Assembly: GCF_001468395.1 (NCBI RefSeq) | Contig: NZ_LNSG01000016.1 | Location: forward strand, 1 to 61,970 | DNA length: 61,970 bases | From: Sphingopyxis sp. H073 | GTDB lineage: Bacteria; Pseudomonadota; Alphaproteobacteria; Sphingomonadales; Sphingomonadaceae | Direction of reading: 5' to 3' | In this document: positions 52,706 through 60,910 of the stretch, piece after piece | How the letters are laid out: each line of letters opens with the position of its first letter | Position numbering within the stretch: the stretch's first letter is position 1 | Notes under the pieces: generated by a model | Told to the model about the DNA's origin: nothing | Seen by the model: only the letters and a program-made list of their open reading frames with translations | Databases searched by the model: none | Made by a program: the position numbers and the translations under genes

Positions 52706-53797
52706 ATGGGGGGCGCGGTGGAGACGAAAATGACCGTGGGGCAGACTGTTGGACAGAATGGGGAGGATCGCTCGGCGCTTGAGGCGCTGATCATCGGGCA
52801 CAGCCCGGCGGTGGTCCAGCTTCGCGAAATGATCCGGCGGGTCGCCCGCTCCAATGCATCGGTCATGCTCTGCGGCCCCTCGGGCTCGGGCAAGGAACTG
52901 GTCGCCCGCGCGATCCACGATGAAGGCGTCCGTTCGGGCAGGGCCTTCTCGGCGATCAACTGCGGCGCCATTCCCGCCGACCTCATCGAATCCGAGCTGT
53001 TCGGGCATGAAAAGGGCAGCTTCACCGGCGCTCACGCTCGCCGCATCGGGCATTTCGAAGCCAGCGAGGGCGGTACGCTCTTCCTCGACGAAATCGGCGA
53101 CATGCGCTTCGACATGCAGGTCAAACTTCTCCGCGTGCTCGAAGACCGGACGATCGTCCGCGTCGGCAGCAGCGACATGAAGAAGGTCGACGTCCGCGTC
53201 ATTTCGGCGACCCACCAGGATATGGGCACTGCGATTGCAGACGGCCGCTTCCGGGAGGATCTTTTCTTCCGCCTCGGCGTCGTTGTCCTGCAGGTTCCGA
53301 GCCTCGCGGCGCGGGTTGAGGATATCCCGGCGCTGATCCGCCATTTCCAGCGCAACATGCCCGGCGAAACCAAATGCCGCTATGATGACGCCGCGCTCGC
53401 AGTGCTGATGCAGCATCGCTGGCCGGGCAATGTCCGCGAACTCAGGAACTTCGTCGAGCGCGCCAGCGTGCTCTATGGCGGCGAAACGCTCGGCGCCGAC
53501 GATGTCGCCATCCTGTTGAACCCGACCGCGGCTTTCGCGCCGCGTCTGGCCGCTCCGATCGCTGCTGCCGCGATAGACGACGGTCAGCCCGCGCCGGTGC
53601 CCTATGCCAAGACGCCGGCTCCGGGCCGCCCGATCGATCTTAAGCGCGAAATCGAAAGCATCGAGCTCGAACAGATACACAATGCGCTCGACCTCGCCGA
53701 CGGCATCATCTCGGAGGCCGCACGCCTCCTGACCCTCAAGCGCACGACGCTGATCGAGAAGATGCGCAAATATGGAGTTCAGCAGCAGGCCGCCTGA
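52706..53797 (+). CDS. sigma-54-dependent flagellar activator lacking a receiver domain
   Basis: A 363-residue protein. The AAA+ domain begins near residue 28: Walker A GPSGSGKE (57-64), GSFTGA loop (104-109, Ser for the usual Ala), Walker B GGTLFLDEIGD. The C-terminal Fis-type helix-turn-helix is near 330-355 (AARLLTLKRTTLIEKMRKYG). No N-terminal receiver or GAF domain is present. The family includes FleQ and FlbD. Location after motB and the sigma-54 promoters in this window make it the probable master activator of the hook-basal-body genes. Confidence 0.9.
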   Translation: MGGAVETKMTVGQTVGQNGEDRSALEALIIGHSPAVVQLREMIRRVARSNASVMLCGPSGSGKELVARAIHDEGVRSGRAFSAINCGAIPADLIESELFGHEKGSFTGAHARRIGHFEASEGGTLFLDEIGDMRFDMQVKLLRVLEDRTIVRVGSSDMKKVDVRVISATHQDMGTAIADGRFREDLFFRLGVVVLQVPSLAARVEDIPALIRHFQRNMPGETKCRYDDAALAVLMQHRWPGNVRELRNFVERASVLYGGETLGADDVAILLNPTAAFAPRLAAPIAAAAIDDGQPAPVPYAKTPAPGRPIDLKREIESIELEQIHNALDLADGIISEAARLLTLKRTTLIEKMRKYGVQQQAA

Positions 53798-53828
53798 TAA
53801 CTACCCCACCAGTTTCGGCGCCGCTGAA

Positions 53829-53904
53829 TTCGGCACCGGCCGCACTCCTCCCTCTGACGCCTGTCCCCACCTTTGGCGGCAGCAGGGAAGCGGCCGGTGC
53901 CGAA
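53829..53904. terminator. large stem-loop between convergent genes
   Basis: A perfect 15-bp inverted repeat (53829-53843 and 53890-53904) encloses 46 bases, in the gap between the sigma-54 activator and fliS stops. It may terminate both transcripts. No T-run. Confidence 0.5.
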
Positions 53905-53926
53905 CCCTTTTCAGGGTCGAGAGACA

Positions 53927-54331
53927 TTACTGGCGCAGCTGACGCCAGGCCGAGCTGACGGTGACGATGCCCTTGAGCAGCTCGTCGAGCTCTTCGGCAT
54001 CGTTCGCGGCGACGGCATTGTCGAGCTTCCGCCGCATACTGCGATAGACGCGGGCGAGTGCCTCGGCGACGTCGCCGCCATTCTCGTGATCGAGCCCGAC
54101 GTCGAGGCCGATCAGGATCGCGCGGGCGCGGTGCGCGGGCTCGGTCGCCGACACGCGCTGCCCCTGGCGCACCATCGCCGCGAGTACGCCCACCGCCGTC
54201 TCCAGCTCGTCATAGAGCATGGTCACGAGTTCGATCGGGTCCGCCGCATTTGCCCGGCTTTCGTTCTGCAGGCGGCGATAGAGTCCCGTCGCGCGGACGG
54301 TCGAGGCGGTGGCGGTCGTCATCGGTACCAT
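53927..54331 (-). CDS. fliS: flagellin export chaperone FliS
   Basis: A 134-residue helical protein. N-terminal RLQNESRANAADPIELVTML and YDELETAVGVLAAM match the FliS four-helix bundle. FliS binds flagellin before export. Its ATG overlaps the fliD stop by one base (TGATG); an internal ATG at 54322 is an alternative. Downstream of fliD, the usual order. Confidence 0.88.
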   Translation of the reverse strand: MVPMTTATASTVRATGLYRRLQNESRANAADPIELVTMLYDELETAVGVLAAMVRQGQRVSATEPAHRARAILIGLDVGLDHENGGDVAEALARVYRSMRRKLDNAVAANDAEELDELLKGIVTVSSAWRQLRQ

Positions 54332-55701
54332 CAATCGTTATTGGAATTGGACCACAGCTTGATCTGCTGCTCGAGATAGGCCTGCGTCGCCTTGAAGGCG
54401 TTCAGCTTGACGTCGAGCTGCGAATATTGCTTCTCGAGCCGTGCCTTGTACGCCGCTTCGCGCGTCTCGACCTTTTCGAGTTCCTTCGACAGCGAGGTGC
54501 CCTTGTCGGCCAGCGATTTCTCGAGCCGGCCGATCGCGCCGTCGGTCGCCACCGCCTTGTCGCGGATTGCGTCGAGCGCGCCCGCGATGCCCGGGTCGCT
54601 GACCGGATTGTGCGTGCCGTCGCGAAGGGGATTGAACAACCCCTCGACCGCGCCGGCGTCCGACGCCAGCACCGCGTCGAGCTTGACCTTGTCGAGCGTC
54701 AGCGTCCCGTCTTTCGTGGTCGAGACGCCGATGTCGGAGAGCTGGTTGATGCTGCCATGGCTGGTGAGCACCTTGGTGACGAGCGTATTGAGCTCGCGTT
54801 CGAGCTCGCGCAAGCCCGTCGTTGCCCCCGATAGTTTCGACGCCGCCTGCAGGCTTTTCTTGAGCTGGTTATAGACGTCGACGAAGTCGCCAACGGTCTG
54901 CTTGATCAGATCGAGCGGGCGGCTCGCCCCAAGGTCGACCGGTTGACCGGGAGCGGCTTTCTTGAGCGTCAACGATATGCCTGGCACGACGTCGTCGATC
55001 GTGTTCGACGCGCGGCTGAAAGCGACGCCGTCGAGCGTGAATTCGGCGTTCGCGGCGGTCTGGCCGACCGAGAGGCCGCCATTGGTCGCAAAGGCGCCAA
55101 GCCCCGGATCGGCGCCGCCGTCGGCGGTGAGCGTGAAGGCGTTGGCGGCGCCCGTCGCGCCTTTCAGGATCAGGCGGCTGCCGCCCTGGTCGGAGATGAT
55201 CGACGCGGTCACGCCGGCGCCGCTGGCGTTGATCGCGGTGGCGAGCCCCTCGAGGCTGTCGTTCGTCGCGCCGACGGTGATCGTCTTTGCAACCCCGTTG
55301 ACGGTCAGGGTCATCGTGCCGGTGCCGATCGCTGCCGTCTTGTCGGCGACGACGCCCGAATAGCTGCTCTGGGCGCGGGCAAGGCTGTTGACGACAATCG
55401 TTGCGGCGAATTTGTCGGCCTGCAGGCCCGCGCGAGCGGTCGCGGAGAGGACGCTCTCGTCCGACACTGTCGGCTTGCTCCGCAGCGACCCGTCGGAAAT
55501 CATCTGTTCAAGCGAATCGGCAAAGCCGACAAGATCCGACCGCGCCTGCGATACCGCGCTGATCCGCGCCGTGTTGGCGGTGATCAGGCCGCCTAGACGC
55601 GCGACCTTCGGCTCGCGCGATGCCGACGACAGGTCGCTGACCAGCTTTGCGATGTCAATTCCCGACCCGGCGCCGAGCGAAGAGGCGATCGATGTAACCA
55701 T
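54331..55701 (-). CDS. fliD: filament cap protein FliD
   Basis: A 456-residue protein. N-terminal GSGIDIAKLVSDLSSASREP and the C-terminal coiled region (YKARLEKQYSQLDVKLNAFK, TQAYLEQQIKLW) are FliD-specific. It caps the growing filament and is a late gene; a FliA-type promoter lies 22-48 bp upstream of the start. Confidence 0.94.
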   Translation of the reverse strand: MVTSIASSLGAGSGIDIAKLVSDLSSASREPKVARLGGLITANTARISAVSQARSDLVGFADSLEQMISDGSLRSKPTVSDESVLSATARAGLQADKFAATIVVNSLARAQSSYSGVVADKTAAIGTGTMTLTVNGVAKTITVGATNDSLEGLATAINASGAGVTASIISDQGGSRLILKGATGAANAFTLTADGGADPGLGAFATNGGLSVGQTAANAEFTLDGVAFSRASNTIDDVVPGISLTLKKAAPGQPVDLGASRPLDLIKQTVGDFVDVYNQLKKSLQAASKLSGATTGLRELERELNTLVTKVLTSHGSINQLSDIGVSTTKDGTLTLDKVKLDAVLASDAGAVEGLFNPLRDGTHNPVSDPGIAGALDAIRDKAVATDGAIGRLEKSLADKGTSLSKELEKVETREAAYKARLEKQYSQLDVKLNAFKATQAYLEQQIKLWSNSNND

Positions 55702-55722
55702 GACGAATATCCTTCGAGCTTC

Positions 55723-55749
55723 TTAACGGCCGGGATTCCGGTGTCTTAA
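55723..55749 (-). promoter_or_regulatory. FliA-type (sigma-28) promoter of fliD-fliS
   Basis: Minus-strand TTAA (55746-55749), 15 bp, then GCCGTTAA (55723-55730). The -10-like octamer is identical to that before motA. Confidence 0.68.
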
Positions 55750-55760
55750 GCGCCGAAGGA

Positions 55761-56900
55761 TCAATTTTGTCGGCGGCCTTCGAGGTCGAAGCGGTGCGAC
55801 GGCGGCACGTCGACCGATGGCTTCGAGAGCCCCTCGGCGACCGCGCGTTCGAGCTGGAAGACGAAGGCGAGGACGGTCGCGACCGCAACGAACAATTCCT
55901 CGGGGATCGCCCGCCCGGCGCGCGCGGTGAAGTAGATCGCGCGGGTCAGCGCCGGATATTCGAGGATTGGCACATGGGCGCCGCGCGCCAGTTCGCGGAT
56001 CGACAGCGCGACGTCGCCGCGGCCGCGCGCGACCACCACCGGCGCGGCATCCTGGCCGGGGCGGTAGCGAAGCGCGACCGAGAAATGGGTCGGGTTGGTC
56101 AGGACGACGGTCGCTTCGGCCACCGCCTTGCGCGCCGACCCGCTCAGGATTTCGTGCTGCCGCTGGCGCTGCGCCTGCTTGAGCTCGGGAGCGCCGTCGG
56201 ATTCGCGCATCTCCTGCTTCACCTCCTGCTTGCTCATCATCAGGCGGCGGTTGCGCTGATACCATTGCGCGGGGACGTCGATCAGCGCGATGACGACGAG
56301 GCCGCCCGCCATTGCGAGCATCGCATGGCCGACCGACTTGCCCGCCAGCCCGATCGCGCCGTTGAGGTCGGCCTGCGCCATCGACATGATCGCGGGCAGG
56401 CTGTTCGCGACGAGCCAATAGCCGATCGTGCCGAGCAGCAGCACCTTGGCGAGCGATTTGACCAGTTCGATCAGGCCTTGCGGACCGAAGATGCGCTTGA
56501 TTCCCGAAAGCGGGTTCATCCGGTTGCCCTTGAAGGCGATCGCCTTGCCCCGCCAACCGAGCGAACCGAGCATCGCCGGGGCGGCGACACTCGCGACGAG
56601 CGCAAGCGCGAAGAGGCTCGAAAGCGGCAACAGGATCTCGACGCCGTTGCGCATCAGCGCCTCGCCGGGCGCGAAATGCGCGACATCGTCGGCGCCCAGC
56701 GTCAGCCCGCGCTTCAACAGCTCGCCCGCCGACTGGACGAGCCAGCCGCCCGCGGCGAACAGCCATCCGGCGCCCGCGAGCATCATCAGCGCGGTCGCCA
56801 GCTCCTTCGACATCAGCACATCGCCTTCGCGCGCCGAATCGGCGAGTTTCTTGGCGGTTGGCTGTTCGGTCTTCTGGTCGCGTTCGGTCGTTCCCGCCAT
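55761..56900 (-). CDS. flhB: flagellar export switch protein FlhB
   Basis: A 379-residue protein. Four membrane helices (about 30-210) precede the cytoplasmic domain with the self-cleavage site NPTH in VLTNPTHFSVALRYRP. N-terminal ERDQKTEQPTAKKLADSARE is typical. FlhB switches export from hook to filament substrates. Last gene of the fliK-flhB run; 3 bp from fliR. Confidence 0.97.
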   Translation of the reverse strand: MAGTTERDQKTEQPTAKKLADSAREGDVLMSKELATALMMLAGAGWLFAAGGWLVQSAGELLKRGLTLGADDVAHFAPGEALMRNGVEILLPLSSLFALALVASVAAPAMLGSLGWRGKAIAFKGNRMNPLSGIKRIFGPQGLIELVKSLAKVLLLGTIGYWLVANSLPAIMSMAQADLNGAIGLAGKSVGHAMLAMAGGLVVIALIDVPAQWYQRNRRLMMSKQEVKQEMRESDGAPELKQAQRQRQHEILSGSARKAVAEATVVLTNPTHFSVALRYRPGQDAAPVVVARGRGDVALSIRELARGAHVPILEYPALTRAIYFTARAGRAIPEELFVAVATVLAFVFQLERAVAEGLSKPSVDVPPSHRFDLEGRRQN

Positions 56901-56903
56901 GGC

Positions 56904-57686
56904 TCAGCGCCCCGCCGCGAGGACGCGCGCCATGTCGAGCGCGTCCGACAGGAAACGGGCGATCGCCTCGGCCATCGCCGGGGTCGCGATCCCGAGCAGG
57001 ATGACGCCGGCGAGCAAAGTCGCGGGCAGGCCTACCGCGAACAGGTTCATCGCGGGTGCCGATCGTCCGATCACGCCCATGATCATCTGGACGAGCACGA
57101 GCACGAAGCCGACCGGCAACGCGATCGTGAGGCCCGCGGCGAACATCAGGCTCGCAAAGCGCAGCAACCCGCCAATCGCGGAGAAGGACGGAAAGGCGTT
57201 GCCGGGGGGCAGCGCATTATAGCTGTCGACGATGATCTGGATCAGCAGCAGATGCCCGTCGGCAGCGAGGAAGAGCGCGGTCGCGAGCATCGAGAGAAAT
57301 TGCCCGACGACGCTGCTCGACGTGCCGCTCAGCGGATCGACCATCGATGCGAAGCCGAGGCCCATCGTGTTGCTGATCGTTTCGCCCGCCAGCAGCGCGG
57401 CGGCGAGCCCCATCTGGAGCACGAAACCGATCGCGAGGCCGATCACGACCTCGCCGACGATCATCAGGAAACCCGGAACCGAGACGATACCGTCGGGCGG
57501 CAGCGTCATTCCCGACGCGGCAACGGCGGGAACCCCGACCGCGAGCGCGATGACGAGGCGAAGCTGCACCGGCACATTGGCGGCGCCGAACACCGGCGCC
57601 GCGATGAACGCCGCACCGGGGCGGATCATCCCCAGCATCCAGAGCTGGAGCATCGCTTCGACGTTCGGGATTTCGGCCGGGACCAT
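56904..57686 (-). CDS. fliR: flagellar export gate protein FliR
   Basis: A 260-residue membrane protein with five to six helices. The start VPAEIPNVEAMLQLWMLGMI and the central GMTLPPDGIVSVPGFLMIVG-like region are FliR-like. FliR forms the FliPQR core of the export gate with the preceding fliP and fliQ products. Confidence 0.94.
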   Translation of the reverse strand: MVPAEIPNVEAMLQLWMLGMIRPGAAFIAAPVFGAANVPVQLRLVIALAVGVPAVAASGMTLPPDGIVSVPGFLMIVGEVVIGLAIGFVLQMGLAAALLAGETISNTMGLGFASMVDPLSGTSSSVVGQFLSMLATALFLAADGHLLLIQIIVDSYNALPPGNAFPSFSAIGGLLRFASLMFAAGLTIALPVGFVLVLVQMIMGVIGRSAPAMNLFAVGLPATLLAGVILLGIATPAMAEAIARFLSDALDMARVLAAGR

Positions 57687-57695
57687 CGGGCGGCC

Positions 57696-57965
57696 CTAGC
57701 GGACCAGATTCGGGATCTCCGCGAACAAGTCGCGGGTGAAATCGGTGAGCAGCACGAGGATGCTGCTGCCGAAGATCGCGAGGCAGATCGCGGTGACGAT
57801 CAGCTTGGGCACGAAGCTCAACGTCTGTTCGTTGATCGAGGTGGCCGCCTGCACCATACCGAGCAGCACGCCGACGACGAGGATCGGGATCAGGATCGGC
57901 GCCGAGGCGAGCGCGAGTACCCAAAGGGATTGCTGCGCAAGTCCGACGAAATAATCGGCTTCCAC
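57696..57965 (-). CDS. fliQ: flagellar export gate protein FliQ
   Basis: An 89-residue protein with two membrane helices (about 14-37 and 50-75), normal FliQ size. The QAATSINEQTLSFVPKLIVT segment between them is diagnostic. Follows fliP by 3 bp. Confidence 0.95.
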   Translation of the reverse strand: MEADYFVGLAQQSLWVLALASAPILIPILVVGVLLGMVQAATSINEQTLSFVPKLIVTAICLAIFGSSILVLLTDFTRDLFAEIPNLVR

Positions 57966-57968
57966 CGG

Positions 57969-58769
57969 CTATGTCCCGAAGGAGGAGGCAAGCGAACCCA
58001 TCGTCAGCGCCCAGCCGTCGACGAGGACGAAGAGCAACAGCTTGAAGGGCATAGAAATGACCGTCGGCGACAGCATCATCATGCCCAGCGACATCAGCGC
58101 CGAAGCGACGATCAGGTCGATCACGAGAAAGGGCAGGAAGATCAGGAAGCCGATCTGGAAGGCGGTCTTGAGCTCGCTGGTGACGAAGGCGGGCAGCAGG
58201 ATCGAGAAGGGCACGTCCTTCGGGCTCGCATAGGTCGGCGCCTTGGCGATCTTCGCGAACATCATCAGGTCGGACTTGCGCGTCTGCGTCATCATGAAAC
58301 CGTGCAGCGCGTCGCCCGAGCGGGTGACGGCGGTGCCGATATCGATCTGTTCCTGGCCATAGGGCTCGATCGCGACGCGGTTCACTTCGCTGATCACCGG
58401 CTGCATCACGAACAGCGAGAGGAAAAGGCTGAGGCCGACCAGTACCTGGTTCGGCGGCGTCTGCTGGAGCCCGAGCGCGTGGCGCAGGATCGACAACACG
58501 ATGATGATGCGCGTGAAGCTGGTCATCATCAGGAGCAGCGACGGCAGCACCGTCAGCAGGCTCATCAGGACGAGGATTTGCAGCGACAGCGACAGCGGGC
58601 GGCCGTTGCCGCCGATTTCGTTGACCGCGCGAGTCAGCCCGCTCGCCTCGGCTTCCTGCGCGAGCGCAGGCGCGGCCGTCGCGAGCAACGCGATGCCGCC
58701 CGCAATCGCGGCACGGCGCAGCCAGCGGGCACGCGGCGTCAATCCCTTGACGGGCGTCTTAGCCGACAT
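57969..58769 (-). CDS. fliP: flagellar export gate protein FliP
   Basis: A 266-residue protein from the ATG at 58769, which overlaps the fliO end by 11 bp. A signal-type N-terminus (about 18-38) is followed by SLQILVLMSLLTVLPSLLLM, the conserved MTSFTRIIIVLSILRHALG and the C-terminal helices. FliP pentamers with FliQ and FliR form the export channel entrance. Confidence 0.96.
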   Translation of the reverse strand: MSAKTPVKGLTPRARWLRRAAIAGGIALLATAAPALAQEAEASGLTRAVNEIGGNGRPLSLSLQILVLMSLLTVLPSLLLMMTSFTRIIIVLSILRHALGLQQTPPNQVLVGLSLFLSLFVMQPVISEVNRVAIEPYGQEQIDIGTAVTRSGDALHGFMMTQTRKSDLMMFAKIAKAPTYASPKDVPFSILLPAFVTSELKTAFQIGFLIFLPFLVIDLIVASALMSLGMMMLSPTVISMPFKLLLFVLVDGWALTMGSLASSFGT

Positions 58770-59040
58770 GGAAGTCGCCCTGGCTGTTGTCGGCGAGGCG
58801 GGTGACATTGCCGCGCGAGACCGCGAGTAGAATCTGCTGTCCGGCGAATTCGACGACTGCGAGCTTGGTGCCGGGGCCGAGCGGCAGCACGCCGATCATT
58901 TCGACCGGCCGCGCCTGCTTGGCGCCGCCGGGCGTCAACGGCACGCCCATCTGGACGCGTTTCCAGAGCCACAGGCTGCCCCACGCCATGCCGCCGACGA
59001 GTGGCAGCAGGATGAGCAGCCGAAGAATATACTCGAACAT
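58759..59040 (-). CDS. fliO: flagellar export assembly factor FliO
   Basis: A 93-residue protein with one N-terminal helix (ILRLLILLPLVGGMAWGSLW) and a small cytoplasmic domain (EMIGVLPLGPGTKLAVVEF). It assists FliP assembly. Its start shares a base with the fliN stop. Confidence 0.88.
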   Translation of the reverse strand: MFEYILRLLILLPLVGGMAWGSLWLWKRVQMGVPLTPGGAKQARPVEMIGVLPLGPGTKLAVVEFAGQQILLAVSRGNVTRLADNSQGDFHVG

Positions 59041-59372
59041 CAGCCTCTCCGCTCGAAGCCCGCGATGCCGCGGTCGGGCGCGACGAGTTCGGCGACCTGA
59101 ATGCCGTATCGACCGTCGACGCTGACGATTTCGCCCTTCGCGATCAGCGTGCCGTTGGCATAGATGTCGAGGAGTTCGTTCGCGGCGCGGTCGAGTTCGA
59201 CGACGCTGCCGTCGGAAAGCGCGAGCAGTTCGGCAAGCGTCATCGAGGTCGATCCGACCTCGACCGAGACGCGCAGCGAGACGCCCGCGAGCAGGTCGAA
59301 ATTGGGCGCGCCGGCGATCGTCCGGCTGTCGCGACGGTCGGTGCGGCCGGGGGCTTCGCTCATGTCAGTCAT
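59040..59372 (-). CDS. fliN: flagellar switch protein FliN
   Basis: A 110-residue protein from the ATG at 59372, preceded by AAGGGA and overlapping the fliM end by 8 bp. The SpoA domain has VSLRVSVEVGSTSMTLAELL and YANGTLIAKGEIVSVDGRYG. FliN is part of the C-ring that binds CheY and the export ATPase. Confidence 0.95.
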   Translation of the reverse strand: MTDMSEAPGRTDRRDSRTIAGAPNFDLLAGVSLRVSVEVGSTSMTLAELLALSDGSVVELDRAANELLDIYANGTLIAKGEIVSVDGRYGIQVAELVAPDRGIAGFERRG

Positions 59373-60279
59373 GGTCCGATCCCTTTTCGATAGTCTCAAT
59401 CATGATGGCAGCATTCCCATTGGCTTCCCCGATGCTGCCGGACGCGAAACTGCGACCGGCGACGGTTACCGGAACATTGCGCGGAATGGTTAACGGAATG
59501 ATATCGCCGACCTCGAGCGACAATAATTTTACGAGCGGAATCTCGGGGCGCGCGAGCACCGAACGGACCGGAAGACGCACGGTCTTGAGAGCCTTGTTGA
59601 GAGTCGCGGTCCATTCGGGGTCGATCGCGGGCGCATCGCGCATCTCGGGCAGAGGGTCGGCACCGGCGATTCCGCGCAGCGCGGCCTGCGGATAGGCGCA
59701 GAGAATGGTGCGGCCCTCGAAAACCCCGCCGCGGAGCGTGAAGCGCTGGACGAGCAGCTCGTCGTCGGCGCGGACCGCCGCAAGCTTTGCAGGATCGCTG
59801 GTGACGCAGTCGAGTTCGGGTTCGATCCCGGCCTTCCACGCCGCGGCGAGCTGCATCCCCATGTCGCGGCCGAGGCGCGCGGCGAAACGCTCTTCGGCGT
59901 CGGTCAGTTCTTCGCGTTCGCTGCCGAGCTGCCCCTTGCCGCCATAGAAGATATCGACGAGCTGGAGGACGAGCGGGCGCGTCGCGGCGAGCAGCACCGG
60001 ACCTTTGAGGGGCGGGGCGTGATAGCGCCAGAACAGGCCCGGCGAAACTTCCTGACACCAGTCGGCGAACCGCATCTGCACCGCGGGCGCGCGTTCGACA
60101 TTGACCGTCGGCGCGCCCAGCGCACGGACAAGATCGCGCAAGCTACGCGCGAACTGGTTGCCGACGCTGTCGAGCACCGGGAAGGCATAGCTGTCCTCCG
60201 CCTTGCGCAGCAGCAGCGACGCCTTCGCGTCGGCCGCCAGCTTCGCCGAGGTGTCGACGGGTTTCGGTTCGAGGCTCAC
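59365..60279 (-). CDS. fliM: flagellar switch protein FliM
   Basis: A 304-residue protein with the FliM middle domain (about 50-200) and a C-terminal SpoA domain (LARPEIPLVKLLSLEVGDII, PLTIPRNVPVTVAGR). FliM-specific RFADWCQEVSPGLFWRYH is present. The N-terminal CheY-binding peptide typical of enterics (LSQxEIDALL) is not evident at the start MSLEPKPVDTSAKL. It overlaps fliL and fliN. Confidence 0.9.
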   Translation of the reverse strand: MSLEPKPVDTSAKLAADAKASLLLRKAEDSYAFPVLDSVGNQFARSLRDLVRALGAPTVNVERAPAVQMRFADWCQEVSPGLFWRYHAPPLKGPVLLAATRPLVLQLVDIFYGGKGQLGSEREELTDAEERFAARLGRDMGMQLAAAWKAGIEPELDCVTSDPAKLAAVRADDELLVQRFTLRGGVFEGRTILCAYPQAALRGIAGADPLPEMRDAPAIDPEWTATLNKALKTVRLPVRSVLARPEIPLVKLLSLEVGDIIPLTIPRNVPVTVAGRSFASGSIGEANGNAAIMIETIEKGSDHD

Positions 60280-60893
60280 TGGATCACCAGGCTCGTGAAA
60301 TAGACATTGTCGATGCCGCCAAAGCCTTCCTTGTCGCGAAGGACGTCGTTGATCGCATTGGTCAGCTGGCGCTGGAGCTGCTGCTTGCCCTGCGAGGTCG
60401 AGAGCAGGGCAGGATCCTGTTCGGCGAGCACCATCAGTACCGCCGAACGGATCGGCACCTGCTGGCGCTTGATGTTGCTGATCACCTTGCCGTCGTAGAA
60501 GGTCGACAGGCTGATCCCGACCTGCAGGAAGCCCGAGCCGTCGGCGAGGTTGGTCGTGAAGGCATCGGTCATCGGGTAATAGGTGATCTCATATTTGCGC
60601 GGATCGACCTTGAAGCGGTCGTTCGGCACCGAAACGGTGCCGACCTTCGGCGCGGGCTCCTTGCCCTCTTCGCCTTCGGCAGCGGCGGCTTCCTCGCCCT
60701 TGGTGCGCACGACAAGCTTCGGATAATGATCCTCGGGCTTCGCTTCATGGCCGCCAAGGCCGCCGCCCAGATAGATGCCGGCGCCCGCGCCCGCACTGAT
60801 CAGCGCGGTGCCGCCGATGCCAAGCATCAGCAGTTTTTTCATCTTGCCGCCCTTTTTGGGTTCGGCGCCCTCAGGGGCTTTTTCCTTGCTCAT
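60276..60893 (-). CDS. fliL: flagellar stator-associated protein FliL
   Basis: A 205-residue protein. A Lys-rich cytoplasmic start (MSKEKAPEGAEPKKGGKMKK) and one helix (LLMLGIGGTALISAGAGAG) lead to a periplasmic domain (VDPRKYEITYYPMTDAFTTN, SVLRDKEGFGGIDNVYF-like end). An acidic linker (EEAAAAEGEEGKEP) follows the helix. FliL supports stators under load. Confidence 0.93.
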   Translation of the reverse strand: MSKEKAPEGAEPKKGGKMKKLLMLGIGGTALISAGAGAGIYLGGGLGGHEAKPEDHYPKLVVRTKGEEAAAAEGEEGKEPAPKVGTVSVPNDRFKVDPRKYEITYYPMTDAFTTNLADGSGFLQVGISLSTFYDGKVISNIKRQQVPIRSAVLMVLAEQDPALLSTSQGKQQLQRQLTNAINDVLRDKEGFGGIDNVYFTSLVIQ

Positions 60894-60910
60894 GGTCAGG
60901 TCCTTCCTGG

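Noticed and set aside
55767..58805. A 1012-codon plus-strand open frame opposite flhB, fliR, fliQ and fliP
   Set aside because: Same charged low-information composition, antisense to four recognisable export genes.
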